Shown piece by piece: positions 1 through 8,372 of a DNA stretch of 46,893 nucleotides. The stretch is from Candidatus Mediterraneibacter surreyensis. GTDB taxonomy: Bacteria > Bacillota > Clostridia > Lachnospirales > Lachnospiraceae. Numbering within the stretch: the stretch's first letter is position 1; each line of letters begins with the position of its first letter. The stretch is taken from contig DWYB01000060.1 in assembly GCA_019118885.1 (NCBI GenBank), forward strand, positions 1 to 46,893, given 5' to 3'. The translations under genes and the position numbers were made by a program. The notes under the pieces were generated by a model. The model did not search any database. It was not told where the DNA came from and saw only the letters and a list, made by a program, of their open reading frames with translations.

Positions 1-510
1 GTGCTCGTCGTACTGGCGTTCTATGTGATCGCCAGAGTATCCGTTGGAAATACATTCATCGCATGTATGCTGACCATTGTCGGATACTCCATCAACGCGA
101 CGATCGTTATCTTCGACCGTATCCGTGAGGAGCTTAAATTAAACAAGAAAGAAGATCTAAAAGAACTGGTCAACAGATGTATCACACAGACACTGACCAG
201 AAGTATCTATACGAACCTGACTACATTCATCATGGTCGTTGCACTCTACGTACTGGGCGTAAGCTCCATCAAAGAGTTCGCGGCTCCGCTGATGGTGGGT
301 ATCGCCTGCGGCGCATATACATCCGTCTGCATCACAGGCGCCCTGTGGTATGTGATGAAGATTCGTACGGATAAAGCTGCTGCTGCGGCACAGGCGGCTG
401 TCGCTGTAAAGGACGAAGCGGCACAGGCAGATGGAAGTGTAAGTCAAGCTGTGGATGGCGCGGCAGGCAGGAAGTCTAAGAAGAATAAGAAAAAGAAGAG
501 AAAACATTAG
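1..510 (+). CDS. secF: Protein translocase subunit SecF, C-terminal part (5' partial)
   Basis: This is the 3' end of a SecF (or of the SecF half of a SecDF fusion), an inner-membrane Sec accessory protein that uses the proton gradient to help pull exported proteins across the membrane. The frame is open at base 1, so the first GTG is probably internal. The visible part holds the conserved SecF stretch with YSINATIVIFDRIRE (about residues 29-43), followed by further membrane helices containing TRSIYTNLTTF. The last 45 residues are an alanine-rich then lysine-rich cytoplasmic tail ending in a run of K/R. It ends two bases before the GTG of the next gene, so the two may be co-transcribed. Confidence 0.93.
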   Translation: MLVVLAFYVIARVSVGNTFIACMLTIVGYSINATIVIFDRIREELKLNKKEDLKELVNRCITQTLTRSIYTNLTTFIMVVALYVLGVSSIKEFAAPLMVGIACGAYTSVCITGALWYVMKIRTDKAAAAAQAAVAVKDEAAQADGSVSQAVDGAAGRKSKKNKKKKRKH

Positions 511-512
511 AA

Positions 513-2276
513 GTGAGAAAGATTATTCCATATCTTAGAAAGCGGCTCGGCGGAGGTATGCTCTATGAGATACTTGGCGAAATAAAATGGATCCTGAGAT
601 ACAGTATACATTACAAATCCACAGTGATCCTGTTTATACTGCTGGGAGTGTTCAGCACCGCGATGGGGCTGGGAACCGGGATTGTTTCAAAGTATATTAT
701 TGACGCGGTGACAGGTATGGACAGTAAAGCGCTTGTGCCCGCCGCGGTTGGGTTTGTAGCTATGAATCTTTTCCAGATCGCGGGCAATGCATGGTCGTCA
801 AGGATCACCGCTAAAAACCGTATATTGGTCAATCAGGAGATCCGGGAAGAGGTTTTTGCAAAAGTGCTGGCCGCGGATTGGGAGATGCTCTCGGAGTACC
901 ATTCGGGAGATCTTCTGAACAGACTTAATTCCGATGTGAATACAGTCGCGACAAGCGTGCTTGGATGGATTCCTACTTTTATTACCGGTATGGTGCAGTT
1001 TGTCGGTACGTTTTGCCTGATCTTTTATTATGATCCTGCGATGGCGTTTATCGCGCTGGCCAGCGCTCCCGTTACGCTGGCGATGTCTCAGGTGTTGGTG
1101 CGCAGGATGCGAAAACACAATGAAAAGATGCTGAAAGTAAATTCAGACATGATGGCGTTTAATGAAGAAGCTTTTCAGAATCTTCAATATATCAAGTCCT
1201 TCGGACTTATGCAAAAATACAGCGAGCTTTTTTCTGGAAAACAGGAATATTATAAAGAAGTTCAGTTGGATTATAACAAGTTTTCCATTCTGACGTCGTC
1301 GGTTATGTCTGTCGTGGGGATGGGCGTGACGGCAGCGTGTTTCGGATGGGGCGTATACCGGCTGTGGACCGGAGCGATTACATATGGAACCATGACGTTG
1401 TTCCTGCAGCAGGCCGGAAGTCTTTCCTCCGCTTTTTCCAATTTGGTCAATATGGTGCCAGTGGCAGTTGGAGCGGCTACTTCTGCCGGCAGGATCATGG
1501 CGGTCACAGATCTGCCCAAAGAGGAGCGAAAAGATGCCGAAGAAGCGGCTTCCTTTGTCCGGGATGCATCTGAGGGAGAAGGGGTGACGATACGGGCAGA
1601 ACACCTGGACTTCTGGTATCATGGCGGAAACAAAGTGATTTCAGGAGCTTCTTTCTATGTAAAACCCCGCGAGGTGGTGGCTCTGGTAGGCCCATCCGGC
1701 GAGGGAAAGACGACCATGCTGCGGATCCTTCTGGGACTTGTGTGGGCGAAAAAGGGGCATGTGTGGGCAGAGTCGGGAAGAAGAAAGCTGGAGATATCTC
1801 CCAGTACCAGAAAACTTTTTGCCTATGTGCCCCAGGGAAACACCATGATGTCGGGAACGATCCGGGATAATCTCAGGCTTTTAAATTCGGACGTTTCAGA
1901 AGAAGAAATATGGATTGCGCTCAAAGATGTGTGCGCCGACGGATTTGTGAAGGAACTCCCGGAAGGGCTTGACACTTATTTAAAAGAAAGAGGGGGCGGT
2001 TTGTCCGAAGGACAGCTCCAGCGTCTTTCTATCGCCCGGGCAATGATCAGTAACGCACCTGTTCTCCTTCTCGATGAAGCTACGTCTGCATTGGATGTAG
2101 CCACAGAAAGACGGCTTCTCAGGAATATTATGAAATCCGCCCGCAACAAAACATGTATAGTGACGACGCACCGGCCAAGCGTATTGACAATGTGTACAAG
2201 AGTATACCAGATCAGTGACCGGGAAGTTGTTCAGCTTGATGAAACGGGAATTCACAAGATCATGCTGGAATTTTGA
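513..2276 (+). CDS. ABC transporter, fused permease and ATP-binding domains (exporter type)
   Basis: A 587-residue half-transporter of the ABC exporter family, expected to act as a dimer in the cytoplasmic membrane. Residues about 35-320 form the six-helix transmembrane domain. The nucleotide-binding domain follows, with Walker A GPSGEGKTT, Q-loop YVPQGN, signature LSEGQLQRLS, Walker B VLLLDEATSALD and the H-loop in TTHRP. All ATPase motifs are intact. Substrate cannot be read from the sequence; lipids, peptides or drugs are all possible. The start used is a GTG just after secF. An in-frame ATG at 558 is preceded by GGAGG but only one base away, which is too close, so the start is uncertain. 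It ends about 210 bases before the aminotransferase. Confidence 0.9.
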   Translation: MRKIIPYLRKRLGGGMLYEILGEIKWILRYSIHYKSTVILFILLGVFSTAMGLGTGIVSKYIIDAVTGMDSKALVPAAVGFVAMNLFQIAGNAWSSRITAKNRILVNQEIREEVFAKVLAADWEMLSEYHSGDLLNRLNSDVNTVATSVLGWIPTFITGMVQFVGTFCLIFYYDPAMAFIALASAPVTLAMSQVLVRRMRKHNEKMLKVNSDMMAFNEEAFQNLQYIKSFGLMQKYSELFSGKQEYYKEVQLDYNKFSILTSSVMSVVGMGVTAACFGWGVYRLWTGAITYGTMTLFLQQAGSLSSAFSNLVNMVPVAVGAATSAGRIMAVTDLPKEERKDAEEAASFVRDASEGEGVTIRAEHLDFWYHGGNKVISGASFYVKPREVVALVGPSGEGKTTMLRILLGLVWAKKGHVWAESGRRKLEISPSTRKLFAYVPQGNTMMSGTIRDNLRLLNSDVSEEEIWIALKDVCADGFVKELPEGLDTYLKERGGGLSEGQLQRLSIARAMISNAPVLLLDEATSALDVATERRLLRNIMKSARNKTCIVTTHRPSVLTMCTRVYQISDREVVQLDETGIHKIMLEF

Positions 2277-2408
2277 TTATACAGGGAAATGGCAGCTGTA
2301 AGAAAGAATCCGAAAACGAAAATGAATGAATGTGATAGTAGAATTTCATAATAGGGTTCAAAAACAACAAAAAATGGGAATATATGCTTAAAATTATGCA
2401 AGAAAGCA

Positions 2409-2437
2409 TTGACGAAGCGTCATGAATCGTATACAAT
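2409..2437 (+). promoter_or_regulatory. Putative sigma-A promoter of the aminotransferase gene
   Basis: TTGACG at 2409-2414 and TACAAT at 2432-2437 are separated by 17 bases, close to the sigma-A consensus, and lie about 50 bases upstream of the aminotransferase start. The stretch between the ABC transporter and this promoter is AT-rich and shows no gene. Confidence 0.6.
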
Positions 2438-2485
2438 ACCATTCAGTGACTAAAAATAATGAAGAAAGAGTGGAGGAGTCCTGCA

Positions 2486-3772
2486 ATGACTGCATACAAA
2501 GATTTAAGCAGAGAAGAGTTATTGGAACTGAAGAGTGGGCTGGAGGCCCGGTTTACGGAGATCAAGGCAAAAGGCCTGAAGCTGGATATGTCACGCGGCA
2601 AGCCGTCCGCTGAACAGCTGAATCTCTCCATGGAAATGATGGATGTACTGAACAGCAGCGCTGACCTGATCTGTGAAGATGGAGTCGACTGCAGGAATTA
2701 CGGCGGCCTGGATGGGATCGCCGAGGCAAAACAGCTCCTTGCAGATATGATGGAGGTGCCGAAGGATAACGTCATCATCTTCGGAAACTCCAGTCTGAAC
2801 GTAATGTACGATACAGTAGCGCGCGCCATGACGCACGGCGTACTCGGCAGCACGCCATGGTGCAAGCTGGATAAGGTAAAATTCCTCTGCCCGGTACCGG
2901 GATATGACAGACATTTCGGAATCACGGAGCATTTTGGGATCGAGATGATCAACATTCCTATGACTCCTACGGGACCGGATATGGATCTTGTAGAGAAGTA
3001 TGTCAATGAAGATCCGGCTGTAAAGGGAATCTGGTGTGTGCCGAAATATTCCAATCCTCAGGGAATCACATATTCAGATGAGACTGTGTTCCGTTTCGCC
3101 AACCTGAAACCGGCAGCGGAAGATTTCCGTATCTACTGGGATAACGCATACTGCGTACACCACCTGTATGAGGACAAGCAGGATTATCTGATCGAGATCC
3201 TGACAGAGTGTAAAAAAGCAGGCAATCCGGATATGGTATACAAATTCTCATCTACATCAAAGATCACATTCCCGGGTTCCGGTATCGCAGCCCTTGCGGC
3301 GTCCAAAGCGAATCTGGATGAGATCCGCAGCATGATGCAGATGCAGACGATCGGCCACGACAAGGTAAACCAGCTGCGTCATGTAAGATTTTTCAAGGAT
3401 GTTCACGGAATTGTTGAGCATATGAAGAAACACGCAGATATCCTGCGGCCGAAGTTCGAGGCAGTCATCGACGGCCTTGAAAGAGAACTGGGCGGACTTG
3501 AGATCGGTTCCTGGATCAAACCGCTGGGCGGATACTTTATCTCCTTTGATTCTATGGAAGGATGCGCGAAAGCCATTGTCGCAAAGGCGAAAGAGGCCGG
3601 ACTTGTTATGACAGGCGCAGGAGCTACCTATCCGTACGGCAAAGATCCTCACGACAGCAATATCCGTATCGCGCCGTCCTATCCGACGCCGGAAGAACTG
3701 GCTGTAGCTACAGATATCTTCGTGCTGAGCGTCAAACTGGTAAGTATCGACAAGCTTCTTGGCAATCTGTAA
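2486..3772 (+). CDS. PLP-dependent aminotransferase, AspT (class Ic aspartate aminotransferase) type
   Basis: A 428-residue fold-type I PLP enzyme resembling the AspT-like aspartate aminotransferases of actinobacteria and clostridia, which exchange amino groups between aspartate or another amino acid and 2-oxoglutarate. Visible motifs are the N-terminal LDMSRGKPS, which is typical of this subgroup, FGNSSLNVMYD, the cofactor-binding WDNAYCVHHL, and SSTSKITFPGSGIA carrying the probable Schiff-base lysine. The start at 2486 is chosen because GGAGGAG sits seven bases upstream; an in-frame ATG at 2459 lacks a site. The gene has its own promoter and is followed by a strong terminator, so it is probably monocistronic. 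Assignment to the family is firm; the exact amino-acid substrate is not. Confidence 0.88.
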   Translation: MTAYKDLSREELLELKSGLEARFTEIKAKGLKLDMSRGKPSAEQLNLSMEMMDVLNSSADLICEDGVDCRNYGGLDGIAEAKQLLADMMEVPKDNVIIFGNSSLNVMYDTVARAMTHGVLGSTPWCKLDKVKFLCPVPGYDRHFGITEHFGIEMINIPMTPTGPDMDLVEKYVNEDPAVKGIWCVPKYSNPQGITYSDETVFRFANLKPAAEDFRIYWDNAYCVHHLYEDKQDYLIEILTECKKAGNPDMVYKFSSTSKITFPGSGIAALAASKANLDEIRSMMQMQTIGHDKVNQLRHVRFFKDVHGIVEHMKKHADILRPKFEAVIDGLERELGGLEIGSWIKPLGGYFISFDSMEGCAKAIVAKAKEAGLVMTGAGATYPYGKDPHDSNIRIAPSYPTPEELAVATDIFVLSVKLVSIDKLLGNL

Positions 3773-3796
3773 AAATAAAACATATACTGAAAACGG

Positions 3797-3844
3797 AAAA
3801 TCCTCCGCTCAGGTGCACATGTACGGCACAGAGCGGAGGATTTT
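3797..3844. terminator. Bidirectional intrinsic terminator between the aminotransferase and yeiH
   Basis: Perfect 14-base arms (AAAATCCTCCGCTC and its complement) flank a 20-base loop. The right arm ends in a T-run and the left begins with A-run, so it can serve both convergent genes. Confidence 0.85.
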
Positions 3845-3875
3845 TGTCTTGCGTGATTTTTTTATAATCGATTTT

Positions 3876-4883
3876 TTACCATATTCCGAGCACATGCTGC
3901 ATTCCAAGGCTTACGAGAGAGATGCCCAGCCAGCAGCAGAACCCTGTAAAGATCGGCTTTCCGCCGGTTTTTACCAGTTTTATGATATTGGTGTTCAGAC
4001 CGATGGCGGCCATTGCCATGACGATCAGGAACTTGCTCAGCTCTTTGAGCGGATCCGTTACGGCCGCCGGGAGCTGGAATATGGTAGTTACAACGGAAGC
4101 AAGTACAAAGAACAGAACAAAGAAAGGAAAGGATTTCTTCAGGCTGAAAGTGGAACCTTCCGAATTCTTCTCTTTCCTTCCCCGCCAGATGGCAAGGGCC
4201 AGTGTGATCGGTATGATCGCAAGGGTTCTTGTCATTTTTACTATGGCGGCGGATTCCAGTGTGCTGCTGCCATGGATACCATCCCATGCAGTTGCCGCTG
4301 CGGTGACAGAGGACGTGTCGTTGATGGCGGTTCCGGCGAACAGGCCGAATCCTTCGTTGCTTAAGCCCAGCATGGATCCCAGTGTGGGGAAGATAAGGGC
4401 GGCGAGCACATTGAAGAGGAAGATGACGGAGATCGACTGGGCTACTTCTTCGTCATTAGCTTCGATCACAGGAGCTGTGGCCGCGATGGCGCTTCCGCCG
4501 CAGATCGAGGAACCTACGCCTACGAGAATGGCGTTGTTTGTGCGGAGCTTCAGCGCTTTATACAGGATAAACGCTATGATCAGGGAGGTCGCGATCGTGG
4601 AGAGAATGATCGGGAGCGACTGTTTCCCCTTTGCAAGGATCTCTGTCAGGTTCATGCCGAATCCAAGGAACACTACGGCCGCCTGAAGGATTTTCTTTGA
4701 CGTATAGTTAACGCCCGCTGTGAAAGGTTCTTTCTTTGTCAGGATCAGTGTAAGTATCATTCCGATCAGTATGGCGAATACCGGTCCGCCAATGACGGGA
4801 ACCGCCTGTCCGAGAAACCAGGACGGTATTGCGATAATAAGGCAGAGCAGGAGCCCTGCGCCGTTTTTCTTTAAGAAGTTCAT
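3876..4883 (-). CDS. YeiH/YchM-like putative sulfate exporter family membrane protein
   Basis: A 335-residue integral membrane protein of the YeiH family (UPF0324, conserved hypothetical 698), with about ten hydrophobic helices. The sequence shows the family's glycine-rich segments, such as [18 protein letters not shown] in the middle and [19 protein letters not shown] further on. Members are annotated as putative sulfate exporters, but transport activity is poorly established. The start at 4883 is preferred because GGGAGG lies seven bases upstream; a start at 4910 would add nine residues and lacks a site. It is divergent from a LysR regulator at 5293, the same arrangement as yeiH/yeiE in enterobacteria, so the regulator probably controls it. 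A structured repeat lies between them. Confidence 0.85.
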   Translation of the reverse strand: MNFLKKNGAGLLLCLIIAIPSWFLGQAVPVIGGPVFAILIGMILTLILTKKEPFTAGVNYTSKKILQAAVVFLGFGMNLTEILAKGKQSLPIILSTIATSLIIAFILYKALKLRTNNAILVGVGSSICGGSAIAATAPVIEANDEEVAQSISVIFLFNVLAALIFPTLGSMLGLSNEGFGLFAGTAINDTSSVTAAATAWDGIHGSSTLESAAIVKMTRTLAIIPITLALAIWRGRKEKNSEGSTFSLKKSFPFFVLFFVLASVVTTIFQLPAAVTDPLKELSKFLIVMAMAAIGLNTNIIKLVKTGGKPIFTGFCCWLGISLVSLGMQHVLGIW

Positions 4884-4915
4884 TCTTTTTCCTCCCTTGT
4901 TGATTTCCAATACGG

Positions 4916-5070
4916 CAGTTCAGCCGCGCCATTCGTAAAACCGCACTTCGTGCTTATTGCGGCTGACGCCGCTGTTTTACTCATTGACGGGCGCTCAACT
5001 CATCTGAATGCCAGCTGGCGGATTCTTATGCGAGCATAAATCCGTCAGCCGGCATCAGATGGCTGAACTG
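4916..5070. repeat. Structured dispersed repeat, copy 1 (155 bp, CAGTTCAGCC inverted ends)
   Basis: A 155-base element bounded by the inverted repeat CAGTTCAGCC / GGCTGAACTG. The left 88 bases match copy 2 (37224-37378) with five differences and can fold into an outer stem GTAAAAC/GTTTTAC enclosing the hairpins GCAC-TTC-GTGC and GCGGC-TGAC-GCCGC. The right part forms one long hairpin around TTATGC-GA-GCATAA and resembles copy 3 (33806-33884). The 10-mer ATTTCCAATA occurs on both sides, at 4903-4912 and 5074-5083, three bases outside each end, which could be a target-site duplication. No coding potential is seen. It fills most of the 409-base gap between yeiH and the LysR gene; the rest is an AT-rich likely promoter zone at about 5090-5190. 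Confidence 0.8.
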
Positions 5071-5196
5071 TTAATTTCCAATATCTGGCTACGAATCATA
5101 AGATATCATAAAAAATATATAAAATAAAATTATTAATATTTATTTTATCATAAATATATGTTATGATAGTTCCAGGGAGTAGTTCTGTATAGATTT

Positions 5197-5225
5197 GGGC
5201 GGAGCTTTTTTATAAGACTCCGCCC
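5197..5225 (+). promoter_or_regulatory. GC-rich hairpin in the LysR leader
   Basis: GGGCGGAG (5197-5204) and CTCCGCCC (5218-5225) form an eight-base-pair stem about 70 bases before the LysR start. A T-rich stretch follows after GGG, so it could attenuate transcription or end a short transcript. Function is inferred only. Confidence 0.4.
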
Positions 5226-5292
5226 GGGTTTCTTTTATATATTGTTATATATTGTCGTAACATGTGCTGCCGCTGATAAGGGGAGTGAGGTA

Positions 5293-6216
5293 ATGCTTGA
5301 TTTCAGGATGGAGACATTTCTGACGGTTTGTCAGTGCATGAATTTCACACGAGCATCGGAAAAACTGAATATTACACAGCCCGCGGTATCCCAGCATATC
5401 CATTTTCTTGAAAGACACTATAATACGAAGCTTTTCAGATATGAGGGCAAGAAACTGAAGCTGACCGGAGCCGGCGAGATCCTGCGCAATGCATCTCTTA
5501 CCATGATGCACGACGAGATTTCCATGCAGAATCAGATGCAGAAGTCGGAGAAAGAAGAGGAGATCCGGTTCGGGGCTACCAGGACGGTGGGAGATGTACT
5601 CATGGGGAAGATGCTGGAACGTTATCTGAGGGCATATCCCGATGCGAAGATATGCATGATCGTGGAGAACACACAGGAGCTGCTGAAGAGACTTGACGAA
5701 GGAACGATAGATTTCGCGCTTGTAGAAGGCTTTTTTCAGAAAAACGAGTACGATCACCAGAAGTATTCGGATGAAAATTATATTGCGGTCTGCGCGCCGG
5801 ATTATGTTTTCTGCGGACAGCAGGGAGATGCATCCAGAAGGCTGCAGGATGAAGTAAAATCCGGAGAACCGGTGGCTGTTGAGAATCTTTTTCATGAGCG
5901 CCTCCTCGTGCGCGAGGAAGGATCGGGAACCCGGGAGGTGCTGGAACGCTGTCTGGACGCGCAGAATCTGAGTATCCGTGATTTCGGGAAAGTGATGGAG
6001 GTAGGCAGCCTTCAGACCATCAAGGAGTTGACAAAAGCCGGATGCGGTATTACATTTTTATATGAGACCGCTGTGAAAGAAGAGCTGAAAAGCGGAACGC
6101 TGAAGAGGATTGCCCTGAGCGGGCTTGATATTTCTCACGAATTTAATTTTATCTGGAGGCGGGGAAGCATCTATGCCGACAGGTATAAAGAGCTTTTCAG
6201 ACGATTTTCTTCATAG
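5293..6216 (+). CDS. LysR family transcriptional regulator (YeiE/CysB-like context)
   Basis: A 307-residue LysR regulator. The N-terminal winged helix-turn-helix spans about residues 1-60 (FTRASEKLNITQPAVSQHIHF), followed by a linker helix and a two-lobed effector domain from about residue 85. The start at 5293 follows GGGGAGTGAGG at good spacing; an ATG at 5242 would add 17 residues with no site and no family match. It faces the yeiH-like gene across about 410 bases, so it probably regulates that gene. The sufC-like gene follows on the same strand only 47 bases later, so partial co-transcription is possible. The inducer cannot be inferred. Confidence 0.88.
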   Translation: MLDFRMETFLTVCQCMNFTRASEKLNITQPAVSQHIHFLERHYNTKLFRYEGKKLKLTGAGEILRNASLTMMHDEISMQNQMQKSEKEEEIRFGATRTVGDVLMGKMLERYLRAYPDAKICMIVENTQELLKRLDEGTIDFALVEGFFQKNEYDHQKYSDENYIAVCAPDYVFCGQQGDASRRLQDEVKSGEPVAVENLFHERLLVREEGSGTREVLERCLDAQNLSIRDFGKVMEVGSLQTIKELTKAGCGITFLYETAVKEELKSGTLKRIALSGLDISHEFNFIWRRGSIYADRYKELFRRFSS

Positions 6217-6263
6217 CCGGGTTTCATATTACAGATATACAAAGAAGGAAGTGAACGAAAGAA

Positions 6264-7010
6264 ATGTTACAGGTAGAACATTTGTCATATGATGTAGTAG
6301 AAGAAGGAAAGCAGTCCGAGATCTTATCTGATGTCAGCTTTACGGTAAATGACGGAGAGATGCTTGTGATCACCGGTCCAAATGGCGGCGGCAAGTCTAC
6401 CCTTGCCAAACTGCTTATGGGAATCAACAAGGCGACAGGCGGAAGAATCGTTCTGGACGGACAGGATATCACGGATTACACTATCGACGAGCGCGCGAAA
6501 GCGGGAATAGGATTCGCTTTTCAACAGCCGCCGCGTTTCAAGGGAATGACGGTGAGGAGACTGTTATCCCTGGCAGCGGGAAAGACACTGGATGAAAAGA
6601 CCTGCTGTAATCTTCTGAGCAGCGTAGGTCTCTGCGCGATGGAGTATATTGACCGTGAGGCGGATGCAACGCTCTCAGGCGGAGAGATGAAGAGGATCGA
6701 GATCGCTACGGTCCTTGCAAAGCAGCACAAGATTTGCGTATTTGACGAGCCGGAGGCGGGAATTGATCTCTGGAGCTTCTCCATGCTGATCAAGAGGTTT
6801 GAGAAGATCCACAAGGATAAGAAGGAAAGTCTGATCCTGATCTCACATCAGGAGCGGATCATCCAGATGGCGGACCGGATCATGGTCATTTCCGACGGAA
6901 AAGTGGAATCTATCGGCGATGCGAAAGATATCATGCCGACGCTGTTCGGCGAGGAGCTGGATTCCTGCGAGTGCAGGAGACAAAAGGGAGGTGAGCTCTA
7001 TGGAGAATAA
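6264..7010 (+). CDS. sufC: SufC-like Fe-S assembly ATPase (SmsC type)
   Basis: A 248-residue soluble ABC ATPase of the SufC family, which energises Fe-S cluster assembly on a SufB-type scaffold rather than transport. It carries Walker A GPNGGGKST, Q-loop AFQQPPRF, signature LSGGEMKRIEIA (glutamate after the SGG, as in SufC), Walker B ICVFDEPEAGID and a switch histidine in LISHQERI. The gene overlaps the scaffold gene by 11 bases. No sufD, sufS or sufU is adjacent, which matches the minimal two-gene system described as SMS in anaerobes. The sulfur and iron donors must be encoded elsewhere. Confidence 0.9.
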   Translation: MLQVEHLSYDVVEEGKQSEILSDVSFTVNDGEMLVITGPNGGGKSTLAKLLMGINKATGGRIVLDGQDITDYTIDERAKAGIGFAFQQPPRFKGMTVRRLLSLAAGKTLDEKTCCNLLSSVGLCAMEYIDREADATLSGGEMKRIEIATVLAKQHKICVFDEPEAGIDLWSFSMLIKRFEKIHKDKKESLILISHQERIIQMADRIMVISDGKVESIGDAKDIMPTLFGEELDSCECRRQKGGELYGE

Positions 7011-7971
7011 TCAGACAAAAGTACAGAGTACAGAGCCGGGCCAGACAAAAACAGAGCTCGATAAAGTGACGGAAGATGTGTTAAAGGTGATCGACTCCTA
7101 CGGATTTAAGCAGGAGGGCGCCTACAATCTGAGACTTAACGGTATGGCAGTGTGCCATGGCGACAGCCGCCATATCCATATCGTAAAGAAAGAAGATAAG
7201 CCGGGAATTGATATTTATATCAGCGGCGAGGCGAAAGACGAGCAGGTTCATATCCCTGTCGTTATGAGCCAGGAGGGCATGGATGTGGTTTACAATGATT
7301 TCTACATCGAAGACGGCGCCGACGTGACGATCATCGCCGGATGCGGTATCCACGGAGAGGGCTGCTCCGAGACGCGCCACGACGGGATCCATGCGTTCCA
7401 TGTAGGCAAAGGATGCAATGTAAAATATGTGGAGAATCACTACGCGGAAGGGAAAGGAACCGGGCAGAAAGTGCTTAATCCCGTGACAAAGATTTATGTG
7501 GGTGAAGATTCCACCTTTACGCTTGAGACGACCCAGATCAAAGGCGTGGATTCTACGGAACGTGAGAATTATATAGAACTTGCGGACAATGCGAAACTTT
7601 TTGTAACAGAGAAGCTGATGACAGACGGGAATCAGACGGCCATATCCAATATGGACGTGGAGCTCAACGGCGAGAACAGTTCTGCAAGGATCGTATCCCG
7701 CTCTGTAGGAAAGGGTACATCCAGACAGGTGTTCCATCCGAAGGCGATCGGGAGCAACCGCTGCCACGCCCATGTGCAGTGTGATTCTATCATCATGGAT
7801 ACGGCAGAGATCAGTTCCATACCGGAGATCGACGCGAAACATGTGGACGCGCAGATCATTCACGAGGCCGCCATCGGAAGGATTAATGACGAGCAGCTTG
7901 TGAAACTGAGGACATTCGGCCTGAACGAAGAGGAGGCTGAAGCCGTGATCATCGAGAGTTTCCTGAAATAA
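7000..7971 (+). CDS. sufB: SufB/SufD-like Fe-S scaffold protein (SmsB type)
   Basis: A 323-residue SufB/SufD family protein, shorter than classical SufB (about 470-495) because it lacks the long N-terminal region. The C-terminal beta-helix core keeps the residues known to matter in SufB: the cysteine in VQCDS (residue 261) and the His-Glu pair in IIHEAA (288-289), within SSIPEIDAKHVDAQ. It therefore looks like the active scaffold rather than SufD. An acidic N-terminal segment precedes the core. The start at 7000 is chosen because GGGAGGTGA lies just upstream, inside the end of the ATPase gene; translational coupling is likely. A terminator follows immediately. Confidence 0.88.
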   Translation: MENNQTKVQSTEPGQTKTELDKVTEDVLKVIDSYGFKQEGAYNLRLNGMAVCHGDSRHIHIVKKEDKPGIDIYISGEAKDEQVHIPVVMSQEGMDVVYNDFYIEDGADVTIIAGCGIHGEGCSETRHDGIHAFHVGKGCNVKYVENHYAEGKGTGQKVLNPVTKIYVGEDSTFTLETTQIKGVDSTERENYIELADNAKLFVTEKLMTDGNQTAISNMDVELNGENSSARIVSRSVGKGTSRQVFHPKAIGSNRCHAHVQCDSIIMDTAEISSIPEIDAKHVDAQIIHEAAIGRINDEQLVKLRTFGLNEEEAEAVIIESFLK

Positions 7972-7978
7972 ACAGCAG

Positions 7979-8013
7979 ATCCCCTGTAGGTGAGTGATTC
8001 ATCTGCGGGGGAT
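7979..8013. terminator. Terminator between the Fe-S genes and the glycerol operon
   Basis: ATCCCC...GGGGAT arms extend through several G-U pairs into a stem of about 15 pairs with a 4-5-base loop, followed by TTTCTTTT. It overlaps the last codons of the convergent DUF1667 gene. Confidence 0.7.
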
Positions 8014-8361
8014 TTCTTTTGTCGCGATGATATCAATGCCGGTGCCGGCCACATCTTTTACGATCACGTCGCCGATGTTCACCGGCGCTTCCACAGATAT
8101 ATTTTTCAGACAGGCGATACAGTCGAAAATCCTGTCCTTCGGTATATCGGTCTTTGTCTTTACCGACACCACCGGCGAGGCGCCGCCGGTTACCCTGACT
8201 GTAGTGGTGACGGTGCGGACCGGCGCCGTTATCTCCCTGCGGGCGTATTCTTCCCCTCTTTTACATGTATTTCCCGATATATTCGCGATTTCATTTCCGT
8301 CCAGGAGGACCGTGATCCGGCAGCCCAGCGGACAGCAGATGCAGGTCAAATGCTTTTCCAT
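7999..8361 (-). CDS. DUF1667 domain protein of the glycerol-3-phosphate oxidation operon
   Basis: A 120-residue DUF1667 protein. Near the N-terminus it has CICCPLGC and, about 20 residues on, CKRG; a further CIAC occurs near residue 82. These cysteine groups suggest metal or Fe-S binding. In many Firmicutes this family is encoded next to GlpA-like and GlpB-like flavoproteins, where it may replace the GlpC electron-transfer subunit; that role is an inference from context. The gene is last in the minus-strand operon, 11 bases after the flavoprotein gene, and ends inside the bidirectional terminator. Confidence 0.85.
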   Translation of the reverse strand: MEKHLTCICCPLGCRITVLLDGNEIANISGNTCKRGEEYARREITAPVRTVTTTVRVTGGASPVVSVKTKTDIPKDRIFDCIACLKNISVEAPVNIGDVIVKDVAGTGIDIIATKEIPRR

Positions 8362-8372
8362 CAGAGTTCTCC

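Noticed and set aside
3759-4686. Plus-strand open frames opposite the yeiH-like gene
   Set aside because: The minus strand encodes a well-formed membrane protein with a good start; the plus-strand products show no family features.
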